Part shown: positions 46,853 through 57,663 of the stretch, piece after piece
How the letters are laid out: the number at the start of each line of letters is the position of its first letter
Position numbering within the stretch: position 1 is the first letter of the stretch
Assembly (NCBI GenBank): GCA_023213315.1
Contig: JAKCPI010005069.1
Location: 124,001 to 188,000 of the forward strand
Length of the DNA: 64,000 nt
Reading direction: 5' to 3'
From: Euborellia annulipes
Lineage: Eukaryota; Arthropoda; Insecta; Dermaptera; Anisolabididae
Notes under the pieces: model-generated
What the model saw: the letters and a program-made list of their open reading frames with translations, nothing else
Told to the model about the DNA's origin: nothing
Database searches by the model: none
Made by a program: the position numbers and the translations under genes

Positions 46853-48225
46853 ATCGGGGGATTTTTTTCTATTATCGGGCGAAGACTGATGAAAAAAAAA
46901 CGCTAAACAATTAAATTATTTTTTATTTTAAGCTTTTTGGCTGCTTTGGTGTGCTGTGAAAAATAATTAATTCTAGATATATTATTAAGGGGATTCAAAA
47001 TATCTCTGTTTAATATATCATCCTCTTATAATTTTAATGTAAATTTATTTAAGTCAAAAACTAGAAAGGAAAAAATTTATATTTTATGATTATTATTATT
47101 ATTATTATTATTATTACGACATATTATTATATTTTGTAAATAAATTTAAAAATATATATATATATATAATAATTGTAACTCTAATTAATATTCTATATAT
47201 TATATTTGGAATATTATCTATCTCTGGGCTTTTTTTAACTGAGTTTCATTAATTCGATACTAATTTGTGTTGATGTTAAATTAACTCTGGGTGATGATAC
47301 GAGGGAGGAAGAAAAAACAGCAAAAATGCCAGGAACCGCTTTAAACTATGACCGGCCCAACGCCTGGCCATTAGTATATAATATAGAGCAGCTCCTCATA
47401 TTTTTGATGCTTATTTTTTATCCCACTCCCTCATAATTTATTATATATTCACAAAAAAAAAAAAAAAATCAAATTTATGTATCGAATTAACGCAACTTAA
47501 AAGAAATATATAATTTCTAATTAAAATCCACCATTCTTTTTTTTTCTCTTGATATAATAAAAGTTTATTTCAAATTTTGTAAAAATAAAAATGATGGATT
47601 ATAATTGTTGAACTATAAGTTATATTTCTATATATTTATATGATAATGCATACTTTTTATATACTCATCTAAAAAAAAAAATAGAAAATATATATCAAAA
47701 CTTCATTTTTAAAAATTTTTAAATAGATATGACTGATTATTTTTATTTATCTTGATATAATATTATTTTGGGTAGTGGGAGAAAAATATTTTTAGTATTT
47801 AATATTTTTTTAATTAAAACAAAAAACAACATTATGTACTTATTTAAAAAAAATTATTAGTAATTGCTGTTATGGTTAATTACAAAATTGAAAATTTGTT
47901 GCAATATAATTATTAGTCACTTATTCATTTCAAATATTTTTATTATTATTAGACTATTATAAATAAAAAAATTGAAATATGAAATTCATTTATAATTTAT
48001 AAATATATAAATATATTATTATTATTATCATTATTATTTTTTATAATATTTATTCACACATCTCTCAGTCTTCGAAGAAAGTAATATTGTAATTCACTTT
48101 ATATACACAATAATATTACAAATGTAGTTGAAATCTAAATATAAAAAATATATCTTAAAAATAGAAAATTTGTTGTATAACAATTCCAATTTAATAAAGA
48201 TGTGTTTTTTTTTCAAAATTTTTTT
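46853..48225 (+). terminator. 3' UTR with poly(A) signals
   Basis: AT-rich and free of recognised transposons up to about 48.3 kb, as expected for a 3' UTR. AATAAA occurs at 47139-47144 and again at 48193-48198; the latter is followed at once by GATGTGTTTTTTTTTC, a GT/T-rich element typical of cleavage sites. The distal signal looks better. Confidence 0.5.
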
Positions 48226-48369
48226 TTTTATTGAAAAAATAGTGAAAAAAAACAAGACGAATGCAGATAATTATAATTAATAAAGAATATTTGGCTGCAT
48301 TCGAATTGTTTTTTTCATGACTCCATCATCTTACAGCCACAGATCATTATCAATAGAAAAAGTAGTGAT

Positions 48370-49140
48370 ATACAGTAGCGTATCCAAGTGGGGGCGAAGG
48401 CCCCCCCGTCCCAGGCGCATCAAGCCTTTGGCGCCCCGCAAGTATTCGACTTTCCGGCTTTTTACCTAAATCTCGGGCTATTTTTTCCAAAATCTCCGGC
48501 TTTTTTTTTAATTTTTAAAATTTTATATCACAAATCAGGAGAAAAATTACACGAAAAAAAGCTCAAACGAACAAAAAAAAAAAAAAAAAATGGTGTGTGT
48601 ACTTATGTACACGCGTTAGAAGAGTTATACTTCTTTGGAGTATGAAAAAGATTTTATTAAAGTAGCAAGTGACTAGTTCTTTTCTTTCGATATTAGCTCT
48701 TTGTTCATGATTCTTTTGGTCTTCGATCCTGATTCTTTCGGTCTTCCATTCGTTCTTTTTATTTTATTTTCAAACAAAGAGCGCTGGTGTTCTTTCTATT
48801 TTATTTTTTAAACAAAATACATTTTAGTCCCTTTAGATAAAAAAATATTATTAAATTATTAATTAATAAATTTAATTAATAATTTAATTTTTGGATTTGA
48901 AAATAACAACACGTTTTGTCAAATATAACTTCATCAGTTATCGTTTTCACAAATTTTGGGGCTAACTTCATCATGTCGTTTTCACAAATTCACCCTGATC
49001 AAAACGCGCCAAAAGAAGTATAACTTCAAAAATGGCTTAAATAAAATTATTGGACTGCCTGGGGTCCGAAGCCGCGATTCGCTTGCGTTTTCAATGGAGT
49101 CAAAGTCAAAGCAATCGAGCTTCTCGATTTTATTACTTCT
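48370..49140. other. intergenic, repeat-like left end
   Basis: ACAGTAGCGTATCCAAG with a G/C run near 48373-48410 looks like one end of another hAT-type element, but no partner end or duplication could be fixed. The rest has no recognisable feature. Confidence 0.25.
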
Positions 49141-49143
49141 ATT

Positions 49144-49405
49144 CATGGGCGTAGCCAGAGGGAGGCAGGGGGCCTTTGCCCCCCCCCCTGGCTTATACTA
49201 AAAATTAAAAAAAAAAACAAACAAATATATATTTTTTCCATTGGGAATTTTTTTTAAACACCCCAATCCACTACATTAATTTAATTTTTTTTTATTTAAA
49301 TAAATAATAATTCATGTATATATTAATTGCAATTTGCAACCTCCCCTCTCGCTCTAACGAGGGGTTGCCCCCCCCCCCCTAACAAGATGTCTGGCTACGC
49401 CCATG
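49144..49405. mobile_element. hAT-like MITE, 262 bp
   Basis: Ends CATGGGCGTAGCCAG and CTGGCTACGCCCATG are perfect inverted repeats. A perfect 8-bp duplication CTTCTATT flanks it (49136-49143 and 49406-49413). Reverse-oriented sister of 16308-16542; it differs in the length of its C runs. Confidence 0.9.
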
Positions 49406-49569
49406 CTTCTATTGAAAAAAATTATTATAATTTATATTATTTATATAAAAATAATTAAATATAATTTATTCTATTCAAAAAATTGGTTAATCTTTACTAT
49501 AGGACTCGAAGCCACTCAGAGGGCGCGATTAAATCTATTCACAAATATTCAAATAATAATAGGGCAGGG

Positions 49570-49700
49570 CCGGCGAATCCAGAGGGGGGGGGGGGGGTAA
49601 TCTGGAGTGACTGGTCGCACAGCACACAATTTTTTCTTAATTTCGATAATTTAAAGGCGCATTCTGTGCTTGTTTGTCAGAATATAAATACAAAATAAGA
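49570..49700. repeat. fragment related to the 17.5-kb MITE
   Basis: A G run, then TAATCTGGAGTGACTGGTCG, ATTTCGATAATTTAAAGGCG and a GTGCTTGTTTGTCAGAAT block, nearly identical to 17550-17635. No second end was found. Confidence 0.5.
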
Positions 49701-50065
49701 TAAATAATTTTTATAAAAATAAAAAAATGCTCTCGGTATTCCTACTTTTCAATGTTCTAAATGTTATATGACCTTTGATAAAAGAAGATTATCTTATTTT
49801 TAAACTTTCATTTCATTAACTTTTTTTTAATGTGATTCATTTTTTAAATCTTTTCTTAATTAATTTCATTTTACCTTCATATAATCCAAATGAGATAAAG
49901 TTGATTTTTTGCGTTGCTCACTTCACGAAAATGATTTTTCTATGACATTTCAGGATAAATTTTATTGAATTTTATTTAATTTTTTATTAATATTTATTTT
50001 ATATTTATTATGTAAAGGCAACGAGACATGTATTTTACTGTTATAATAATTTTGTGATTTTTTTC

Positions 50066-50154
50066 TATAAAAAGTGATTTTTTTTTATTTATCCAAAATG
50101 TCTATCAATATGAAATTTAACATTAATCAAAAACTTTAAAAGAAATTTTTGAAA
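50066..50154 (+). promoter_or_regulatory. TATA-like box and upstream ORF of the zinc-finger gene
   Basis: TATAAAAA at 50066-50073 lies 82 bases before the start codon. A 13-codon upstream frame (50098-50139, ATG to TAA) falls between it and the main ATG. If transcription starts about 30 bases after the TATA box, that upstream ATG is at the very edge of the leader and may or may not be included. Confidence 0.3.
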
Positions 50155-53100
50155 ATGAATTCAGCAGAAAAAAATCCGCCAATTCATAAGGGTATGTGTT
50201 TTTTAATCTTAATTAAATTCATTTGTTTTTAAAGATCTTTTGTACATCAGCTTGACATTTTGATGACATTTCAATTCATTTACATATAGGCCTATAACAA
50301 GAAAAAAGAATGATTTATTTTTTTTCATTCTTTCAGGGTTTATCATTTTTTTGTTTAAACGATATCTTAATCGGACTAGATTAATAATAGTTTTATTTTT
50401 AAGAATCTATCTAGTGTGAAACTTGCCTATAATGGGATTTTTGTTGGCCATAAAAATATCTTTCTAGGCTACTAGGAATGAGTGTAAAAAAATGAAACAT
50501 TATTTTATTTCTACTGCTTAAAATCTGTGAGCTGTATTTTATCGATTTTAAACTTTAACTTGTTAGGCGCGAATATTAGCCACAGAGAGTTTTTGATATT
50601 TCCTAAAGTTTTATAAATAAAATATATCCTAGTTGTTTGATATGTGAAATAAATTTAGCTATTCTTTTCCTTAGGCATTTATTTATTTATTCTTAGCTGT
50701 TTGGGGCAAGGACTATCTTCAGAGCATGACTTCATTTGAGTAATGAATACTGATGTCAGTTTAAGGAAACAAATTTCAGCATTATATTATTTAATAAGCA
50801 ACTAACTATTTCCTTAATTGACTGCTATTAAGGTCAAATGATACATATCCTTTACGTGGTGTCACTATTCATTTCAGGTACCGGTATACAGTATATAAAA
50901 TATTTATAAAATGGGCCGATGAAGTCAGAAGACGTGAGCAGCAGACACCCTTTTCATTGCCTCCTAGCAAACAAAATTTCTACACTTTCAGTTAGAAGCT
51001 TACTACAATGCTGCCAAGTATGGCGAATTTCCCCGAAGAATCAGCATGTTGAACGTCCCTCGGTATATATCAATTAATTAATGGTGATTGAGTCAGAAAA
51101 ATAAGCAAGACATATGCATCCTTTTATATAAATTTTTGCCCTAACCTCTGACCTTTCGGCCCGAGGTCTAGGCCATCTTCAGAGCCGACTGTCAATAATC
51201 TAATTGTGGATTTTTCAATACAGCTATAACATTTAGCATGTGCCTGCTCAGAGCAAAATATAACGTTTTTTTTTGCGTTTCCTGTGAGCAGTTACATGCT
51301 GGATCTTTTTGAAAAATCCACACATTAGATTATTGCCAGCTTTGAAGATGGCCTAGACCTCGGGCCGAAACGTCAGCCACGAGGGCGAAAATTCAAATAA
51401 AAGAAAATTTGGCTCCACATATCTTGTTTATTTACTAACTTCATCACCATTACAGTCATAATTCTTCACCAATTGAACATTTGGATCAAGACATAAATTA
51501 ATTAAATACATATGGCCTCAGTAGTTGAATTTTTATTTGAATTAACACCCTCACTAGAAGATATCGCCGTAATGGCATTATTACTGGCTGAATAAATAAA
51601 GGTAAAAGAAAAAAAAAACAGAATTCCGAGCCCCCGAAGCAATATCATGTCTCTGATTGAGCATAGAAGATGTTTACCTAAACATCTCTCCATTCATTTT
51701 TTACCCATCACTGATGACACGGCTCGGAAACAGTACTGATTTGTATAAATCCACATTTATGAGAATAAATATTAATTTATTATAGATGCTATCAGTTTTC
51801 AAACTCAAATGGTGACTTCTTCCGGCTTTGAAGATGGTTCATAACCAGAGTGAAATGTCAGCTGGTAAATAATAAAATTTTAACGAAAAATGAGTAAATA
51901 CTTCATTCTCAAATTATTTCAATGAGAAAACGTAGCAAATTACCCGCGAATTCTTGAGATTCCCTCCTTTCACAGGCGAAGAAGAAATAAATATCCTCAT
52001 ATCTTTAATCGAGAAGATAAAACGATTTCCAAAAGACATGAAATTAGATCACTCACCTTTATAAAGAAGTCTTGTTTTTATATATTGGAATGTTCAAGAA
52101 AAGATCACATATAGATTTTTAGTATAACTTGTCATTATTTTTGCATGCGAAATGGATTTTCAAGTATTTGAAAAGGTCACTAACAGTGATGAGCTGCTCT
52201 TAGAACAAAATTAAACAAATTGAATTCTAGAAAGTTACTATTAATAAAACAAGGTTGCATTTTCTTTAACAATGTATAAAATATTCATTGTTAATTCAAA
52301 ATTTAATTGTGGCTAACATTAGTCTTAAGAATTGTTCCAAACATCACAGCTGTTTAATCTCCACTATGATTTTAAAATATAAAAATTTGAATTGGCGACC
52401 ATCCAATTTAAATAAATAGGGAGGGGGTCTGAAAGGCCATAGATGGTGAGCAACCTGTCTTGTCTCATTGTCTCATGAGACAAAAATTTATTTAAATTGA
52501 AATTGGCTACCAAAATAAATAGGGACTGGGTCTAAATATCTCCGGGGACCAAAAATCTATCAGTCAAGTGAATGCAAATCAATCACGTTAAAAACATCTA
52601 ATTTTTTTATTTCAGGTCCTGTTTTTCCGTGTAATCATTGTCCAATGGCATTTATTAATATTTATTTTCTAAATAAACATCAATCAAAATGTCTAAACTT
52701 GAAAATATTTTCAATTCTTCAAAAAAATCTTAAAAAAAACAGGACTCAAAAGGTTCATATCATTAATTCATTGATTTTTTTCGAAAATGATAAAGAAATT
52801 TTGTTATTTATTTTATGAAAATCCATTTCGCATATGTTTCTGTTAAAATAGATGAGTTGAAAACTAGAAAAAGTATTCTTATTCGCTTAAGACCCTAATT
52901 TCTATCTAGGTCATTTATTATTATTTTTTTTTTCAGGTACTTCTGAAAAGACGCCAAAGAAAAATAAAAAGTTGAAACCGCCAGGCGAAATAAGAAAAGT
53001 CTTTTGTGAATATTGTTTTAAAGGATTTAAATTTCCAAGAGATTTAAAAATACATTTGAGAATCCATACTGGCGAGAAACCATACGAGTGTAAAGTCTGC

Positions 53101-53427
53101 AATAAACCTTTTTCTGCTCAAACTTCTTTAAATAAACACCTTCGTATTCATTCTGGTGTTAAACCCTATATTTGTGATGTTTGTAATAAACAATTTTCCC
53201 ATGCTTTTCATCTAAGGACACACTATCGTATTCATAGTGGTGAAAAACCTTATGAATGTGAAGTTTGTCAAAAACAATTTTCACAATCTTCCCATTTAAA
53301 GACACATTCTCGAATACACAGCGGTGAAAGACCATATCACTGTAAAGTATGTTTTAAACAATTTTCTGATTCTTCATGTTTAAAAAGGCATGTGCGTGTT
53401 CATTCGCATGAGCAACCATATATATAA
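50155..53427 (+). CDS. six-finger C2H2-type zinc-finger protein
   Basis: Three exons, 50155-50191, 52616-52690 and 52937-53427, total 603 bases and give a complete 200-residue protein. The first donor G|GTATGT is strong and its phase fits the next exon exactly. The second junction T|GTCTAA is a weak donor, but it is the only phase-compatible one, and joining it to GT rebuilds a Cys codon. Finger 1 (C18, C21, H34, C38) is a C2HC type. Fingers 2-6 are classic C2H2 (C61-C64-H77-H81 through C173-C176-H189-H193), joined by TGEKPY-like linkers (SGVKPY, SGEKPY, SGERPY). A Lys-rich linker (residues 42-51) may act as a nuclear signal. It is likely a sequence-specific DNA-binding nuclear protein; the target is unknown and I cannot assign an ortholog. 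The 2.4-kb first intron holds several mobile-element relics. Confidence 0.85.
50699..50722 (-). ncRNA. hammerhead-like relic in zinc-finger intron
   Basis: Minus strand: ATGCT, CTGAAGA, TAGTCCTTGCCCC, CAAACAGCT. The core left half is intact but GAAA has become CAAA. The flanks AGCAT-like/AGCT keep a stem I trace. Confidence 0.35.
51150..51182 (-). ncRNA. hammerhead-like motif, left arm
   Basis: Minus strand: CTGAAGA core, stem II TGGCC/GGGCC with a TAGACCTC loop, GAAAG, GTC. One base (C to G) after GAAA breaks the usual GAAACGTC. Otherwise well preserved. Confidence 0.5.
51342..51374 (+). ncRNA. hammerhead-like motif, right arm
   Basis: TTGAAGA (core with C3 to T), stem II TGGCC/GGGCC with the same loop as the left-arm copy, GAAAC, GTC. 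GCT/AGC flanks can pair. Confidence 0.5.
51822..51865 (+). ncRNA. hammerhead-like motif
   Basis: Stem I CCGGCT/AGCTGG (six pairs including one G-T), core TTGAAGA (C3 to T), stem II TGGTT with an AGAGT partner, GAAAT, GTC. Same core change as at 51342-51374. Confidence 0.45.
52400..52560 (+). repeat. SINE tail fragments
   Basis: Two successive fragments (AATTGGCGACCATCC...AAATAGGGAGGGGGTCTG and AATTGGCTACCAAAATAAATAG...GGGTCTAAATATCTCCG) resemble the body and tail of the tRNA-derived SINE at 31812-31975. The tRNA-like heads are gone. Confidence 0.45.
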
Positions 53428-54732
53428 ATTATAATATAAAGTGTGTTTAAAAATGATGTTATTATTATCGATAAAAAATTTTATCTATAAAATATTAACG
53501 TTAATTATTAAATTAAAGCTTTTAACTTATACTTAAATCGAGTCTTTTTCAAGTGCAATATAAATTTATTTAAAAACTTGTTGCAATGTTAAAAATTTAA
53601 TAAATATTTTTCTCTTTAAATATATTAATAAAAATAATTTTATTTTAAAACTCCTCAATTCCATTCAAATAAATAAGTCTCAACAACGAATTCTTTGCCA
53701 TTTGAGTATTTTACTCTTTTTTTATTTTTTGTGAATTGCATTATGGCCGTTTATATTCTCTATTTCACAAGAAATCTGCCCCTTGTGAAGTTGATAAAAT
53801 TTTAAAAAATTTATATAAAAAGAATATGTTCTGTAGTCTTGGATCCATTAGCGTGTGGAACGTCCCGGTGTCGGCTGTCCGTACGCATAAAAATTACGGC
53901 CTGAACTAAAAATAGTAGAAAAATAATAATTACATATACGTATTCAGCATAAAAAACTGGTTCAGGGAAAAATACGTTTTGGTACTTTCGGTTTTTGAGT
54001 TATTAATTCTTAGTTACGATTTTTCCATAGGAAATGTATCGAGAAATATATATGTATTCTAAGAATGTAAACAAATCCTCAAGCAGGCACTGGTTTTTCT
54101 TAAATATGGAGAAATAACCTACCTCTTTTTGACACTTGTATATTTTGACGCGTCACGAGTTACGTCATCATCAAACATCTATCAGGTGACTTTTTTACGA
54201 TTATAGGGTCATGTGACGCATCGATTCACATCTATTTTTCATTTCCAATCGAAATAAATATGTCTCGTAACGATCAGACACCAAATAAAATGTTTATTTA
54301 CTATTAAAATGTTTAATGTCAAGAAATCCCACAGTGAGAGCGCCCCTTTGCATTTACTACTGTAAATTCTTTCCTACTTTTTAACTATTCGCTTATGCAC
54401 ATGTAATAGACACATATGACAACTCAAAACAAGTCAACTGAAGATGGCGCAATTAAAATAGCCGAAACGTTTTATTTAAGGAGTCTGTTTTATTAAATAA
54501 AGGGTACCTTCCTAGCTGCTGTCCTCCACATCACTTCTCATTAATTTATACTGTCCTCTATCTCCTGCCCATATCAAAATCTGAGAAACTATAACAGCTA
54601 GAGTCGGGCTTAGCGTCTAGTATTAAAATAGGTTTTAAAATATTAATAAAAAAATCTGATAAAAAATTATGGAAGACTTTATGATATTAGTAAAAAAAAA
54701 GAACAATTATAAAACAATGAAACAAGTGAATT
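53428..54732. other. intergenic between two convergent genes
   Basis: ATTAAA near 53511 and AATAAA at 53599-53604 are candidate poly(A) signals for the zinc-finger gene. Further on lie a GTGTGGAACGTCCC motif (about 53853) and the hammerhead-like motif 54438-54471. No gene seen. Confidence 0.45.
54438..54471 (+). ncRNA. hammerhead-like ribozyme motif
   Basis: CTGAAGA core, stem II TGGC/GCCG (with an AATTAAAATA-rich loop), GAAAC, GTT. The core bases I can check match, and the cleavage base would be T(U). Stem I pairing in the flanks is poor. Confidence 0.5.
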
Positions 54733-56546
54733 TTATCGTGGACACATTGCATGACGACCTCCATCAATCGCTAAAGTTTCCCCAGTAATGAACGAAGCGG
54801 TGCGATTGTTAGCAAGAAAGAAGATCGCCTCGGCTACTTCAATGGGTTCTCCTGCTCTGCCCAGAGCGTGAGTTTCTTTACAATGCTGGAGGAAGCTATT
54901 ATATGCATCCAAACTCATTTTATTCTCGCCACCTCGCATATGAAGACCTGTAGTTATCACTCCTGGATTCACTGCATTCACTCTTATCTAGAAAAAGGAA
55001 AAAATAGGAAATACATTAAGAAAGTAAAAGTCGCACCAATGAATCATGTTAAGGCTCTACAGGAGCCGAGCTGTTTGCATGCTTTTGCCGATAAGATGGC
55101 GTTAGAGGTCTTAAGGTGCGCGTCTCGGGGTGCTAATTTTGGGAGATTGCGGCCACAATTTTGAAGCTATCGACCTCAAATTTTTTTTAAATTAAAGCTA
55201 TTTAAAATATCTACAACTTTTAGAAGTCCTTTTTTATTATTTTCGAAAAAATAAAATTTTTTTTTAGATTAATCGCATTAAATAAAAGATATTTTTAAAA
55301 AATTCGCTCTATATCTTGTAGATAATTAAATCTTTGTGTTAAAAAATAATTAATTTTCTACCCTTAATTAATTAGCTGGAATCTTTCAGATGAAATGGAA
55401 TAAATCCCTTGTTTTCCTATGGGAAAAACTAACGCCATCTCTTGCCGCCTAGTGTAACTCGGTACTGAATCGTGTTCTAACGGCTTTTCGAGACGCGCAC
55501 TCAGTAGTTTCGGACTAAAAATCCAATGTGCCCCCCTGAGGCCCCTTAAGATCTAAAATAAGAGCTGAACCTTTTTAGGAGCGAGATCGAGAGCTGTGCA
55601 TCGAGTGAATTGGTCGAGTGCCGCTTTAGACATACAATAAGCGAGGACATTTGGAAAGGCACGTAATCCGCATACGGATGATACATTGACGATGCAGCCC
55701 TGTGACGCTTCCAGTGCCTTAACAGCCAGATGGGTAAGAAGATAGACTGCGCGCACGTTGGTCGAGAACACTCTGTCGTATTGTTCTATGGAGGTTGACT
55801 CGATTGAGCCACTCTCTAGCACCCCTGCGTTGTTAACCAACACATCCAATCTGTTGAATCTAAAAATATTAAATTATAGGCATACATTGCATTTAAGATT
55901 TGCGAAGGTGAGAGAGAACAAATGAAGCGTTGTAGCTATTCACTTTGATTATTGCCATCCGGGTCGAAACATCACCCATTAAGGGATCATTTATTAATTA
56001 AATAAATTTGAAATAAAATTTGAAAATAAATTTGTCTTGTTATTTCTTCATACACCATTACCATGATAATTTTTTAGATAAAGTTCTTTTTTTAACTTTC
56101 TTATATAAAAAAAAATGGAAATTTTGATGATTTAAAAAAATAGTAAGACATTTAATGGTGTGGTTCAAAACTAGATAATTACCCTTTTTTGAGTAGAGGG
56201 GTTTACTCTCTATTTCTATTATTAAATAAAATTGGAAGCAGATGTCAATTTTTATCTGAAAATAAAATTCATATGACAGTTGTCAGTGAAGAGGTTATTT
56301 TACTCACTTGGCTAAAGTTTGTTCAATAACTTTATGAATCTCTTCTTCTTGATTCAAATCGGCAACGATTTTAAGAATATTTTTTGTATTAGATTCACAG
56401 ATGTTGGCTGTCTTTTCCAAATTTTCTTTATTGCGGCCAACGAGGACCAGGGAGGCTTCGTGTTTGGCGAATAATTCAGCTGTACTCGCGCCAATTCCTG
56501 AACTTGCACCTGTAATCAAGACAACTTTGTCTTTAAATTCTCCCAT
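54733..56546 (-). CDS. classical short-chain dehydrogenase/reductase
   Basis: Three exons on the minus strand, 56308-56546, 55571-55859 and 54733-54987, total 783 bases and give a complete 260-residue protein, the usual size for a classical SDR. Donors GCCAA|GTGAGT and AAAAAG|GTTCAG and both TAG acceptors are in phase. Visible motifs: TGASSGIG nucleotide-binding loop (12-19), D63, NNAG (89-92), N114, and catalytic S141, Y154 and K158 (YCMSK), then NPG (183-185). The enzyme should oxidise or reduce an alcohol/carbonyl using NAD(H) or NADP(H) through a Rossmann fold. The substrate cannot be read from sequence; it resembles FabG-like and insect CG12171-like SDRs. No signal peptide or membrane segment, so probably cytosolic. 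A candidate element lies in its second intron and a ribozyme relic in the first. All catalytic residues are present. Confidence 0.92.
55119..55550. mobile_element. candidate inverted-repeat element in SDR intron
   Basis: CTTAAGGTGCGCGTCTCGGG at the left recurs inverted on the right, both as CCCCTTAAG at the end and as CGAGACGCGCAC about 60 bases inside it. The base composition differs from the surrounding intron. No clear target duplication, so class and limits are uncertain. It ends about 20 bases inside the second intron's 5' end. Confidence 0.35.
55945..55973 (+). ncRNA. degenerate hammerhead-like relic in SDR intron
   Basis: TTGATTA in place of CTGANGA, GCCATCCGGGT in place of stem II, then GAAACATC. 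Recognisable only by comparison with better copies. Confidence 0.25.
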
Positions 56547-56603
56547 TATGATTTCAAAAAGGTTATAAGTCTTCTAAGAGAATAGAGAATTGAATTTATA
56601 TCT

Positions 56604-56690
56604 GATTTATTTATATATAATCATATAACCCACGTCAGGGCTGATTAGACTTTGAGCTGCCTCTTTAAAGTGGCGCAGCCAATCGGGAGA
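56604..56690 (-). promoter_or_regulatory. SDR core promoter candidate
   Basis: On the minus strand TATATAAATA (within 56605-56618) lies some 60-70 bases upstream of the SDR start codon. ATTGG (CCAAT in reverse, near 56680) lies about 65 bases further up. Spacing is plausible for a TATA-driven gene. Confidence 0.4.
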
Positions 56691-56812
56691 CAGGCGAACT
56701 AAAATGGAAAATCAAATTGCTTTTTTTTTTTTTTAAATCATTCACAATGCAATTTATTAATTTTCCAAATTCAAAGAATATACAAAAAATCAAATATGAT
56801 AATCTAAATTAC

Positions 56813-57212
56813 CAGGGCCGGCTCTACTTGTAAGCAAAAGGTGCGTCGCATCGGGGCGCCATAATTTACGCAATATTTAACCCCCTGGGCCCCCTTGCTC
56901 GCCTTGGGTGAACAAATTCCGGCATTCAGGGGCGTAAATAAAATTTTTTCGCACGGCGGAAAAAATTCCGTGATGCTATAAAAAAGATAAAATGATTTTC
57001 ATGTGAAGGGGAAAAATTTCCCGCGAGGCGAAACAATTTGATTCCGCAAAAAAAATTTCCCTCGGCGGAAAAAATTTCATGTTCCTCAAAAAAAGGTAAA
57101 ATGAATTTCACGAGGGGAAAAGATTTTCCGCCAAAGGCGAGCAATTGCAAAATTTAAAAGTTGTAAGGCGTCAATTACTGTTCGGGGCGTCAAAATCCTA
57201 AAGCCGGCACTG
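56813..57212. mobile_element. hAT-like element, 400 bp
   Basis: Ends CAGGGCCGGCTCTA and TAAAGCCGGCACTG are inverted. Flanking TAAATTAC (56805-56812) and TAAATTGC (57213-57220) match 7 of 8. The interior has repeated GGCGGAAAAAATT...ATG units resembling the interior of 59318-59705. The minus-strand open frame here is not a gene. Confidence 0.8.
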
Positions 57213-57220
57213 TAAATTGC

Positions 57221-57663
57221 CAACGGGAGTGAGTTCTGATCTCAAGCTGTCCAATGACTAGGTGTATTAAATCATTTGAATACCAAAAGGTATAAATAAA
57301 TATGCCTGGATTCCAATATATATCATAATTTATCGATCATTTAAAGAATAAAAGGCCTAAGATTCCAAAAAGGCTTAAAAAAAGATTCCTCACATCTTCA
57401 TTTATTTTCCTCCAAATTTAACAAAATTCAAGAAAAATGTAATTAATATTATTTTTCCATAGGAATTAGCTTAATTTCCACGTGATTTTGTTTTTACATA
57501 AAAACATGTTCTAGGTTTAGGAATCGGCGGCGTATCCAGGAGGCAGTGCAAAGTGCGTCACGCACACCCTCGTGCTCTTGTGTACGCCATCCGGAAGGAG
57601 ATAAAATCTTGTGTGAAGGATATAATCTTAAAAAAATATATAATTTAAATAATTCAATATTGT
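57221..57663. other. intergenic, repeat-like GC patch
   Basis: GGCGGCGTATCCAGGAGG near 57528 looks like an end of another transposon, but no partner end was found. No exon. Confidence 0.3.

Larger units (their letters stand above)
51102..51430. mobile_element. foldback with head-to-head hammerheads (Penelope-like remnant)
   Basis: Arms about 51102-51235 and 51290-51430 are reverse complements with moderate divergence: AAGACATATG/CACATATCTTG at the outside, TTTTTGCCCT/AGGGCGAAAA, and AATAATCTAATTGTGGATTTTT/AAAAATCCACACATTAGATTATT inside. Each arm holds one hammerhead-like motif. It lies in the first intron of the zinc-finger gene. Confidence 0.6.
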
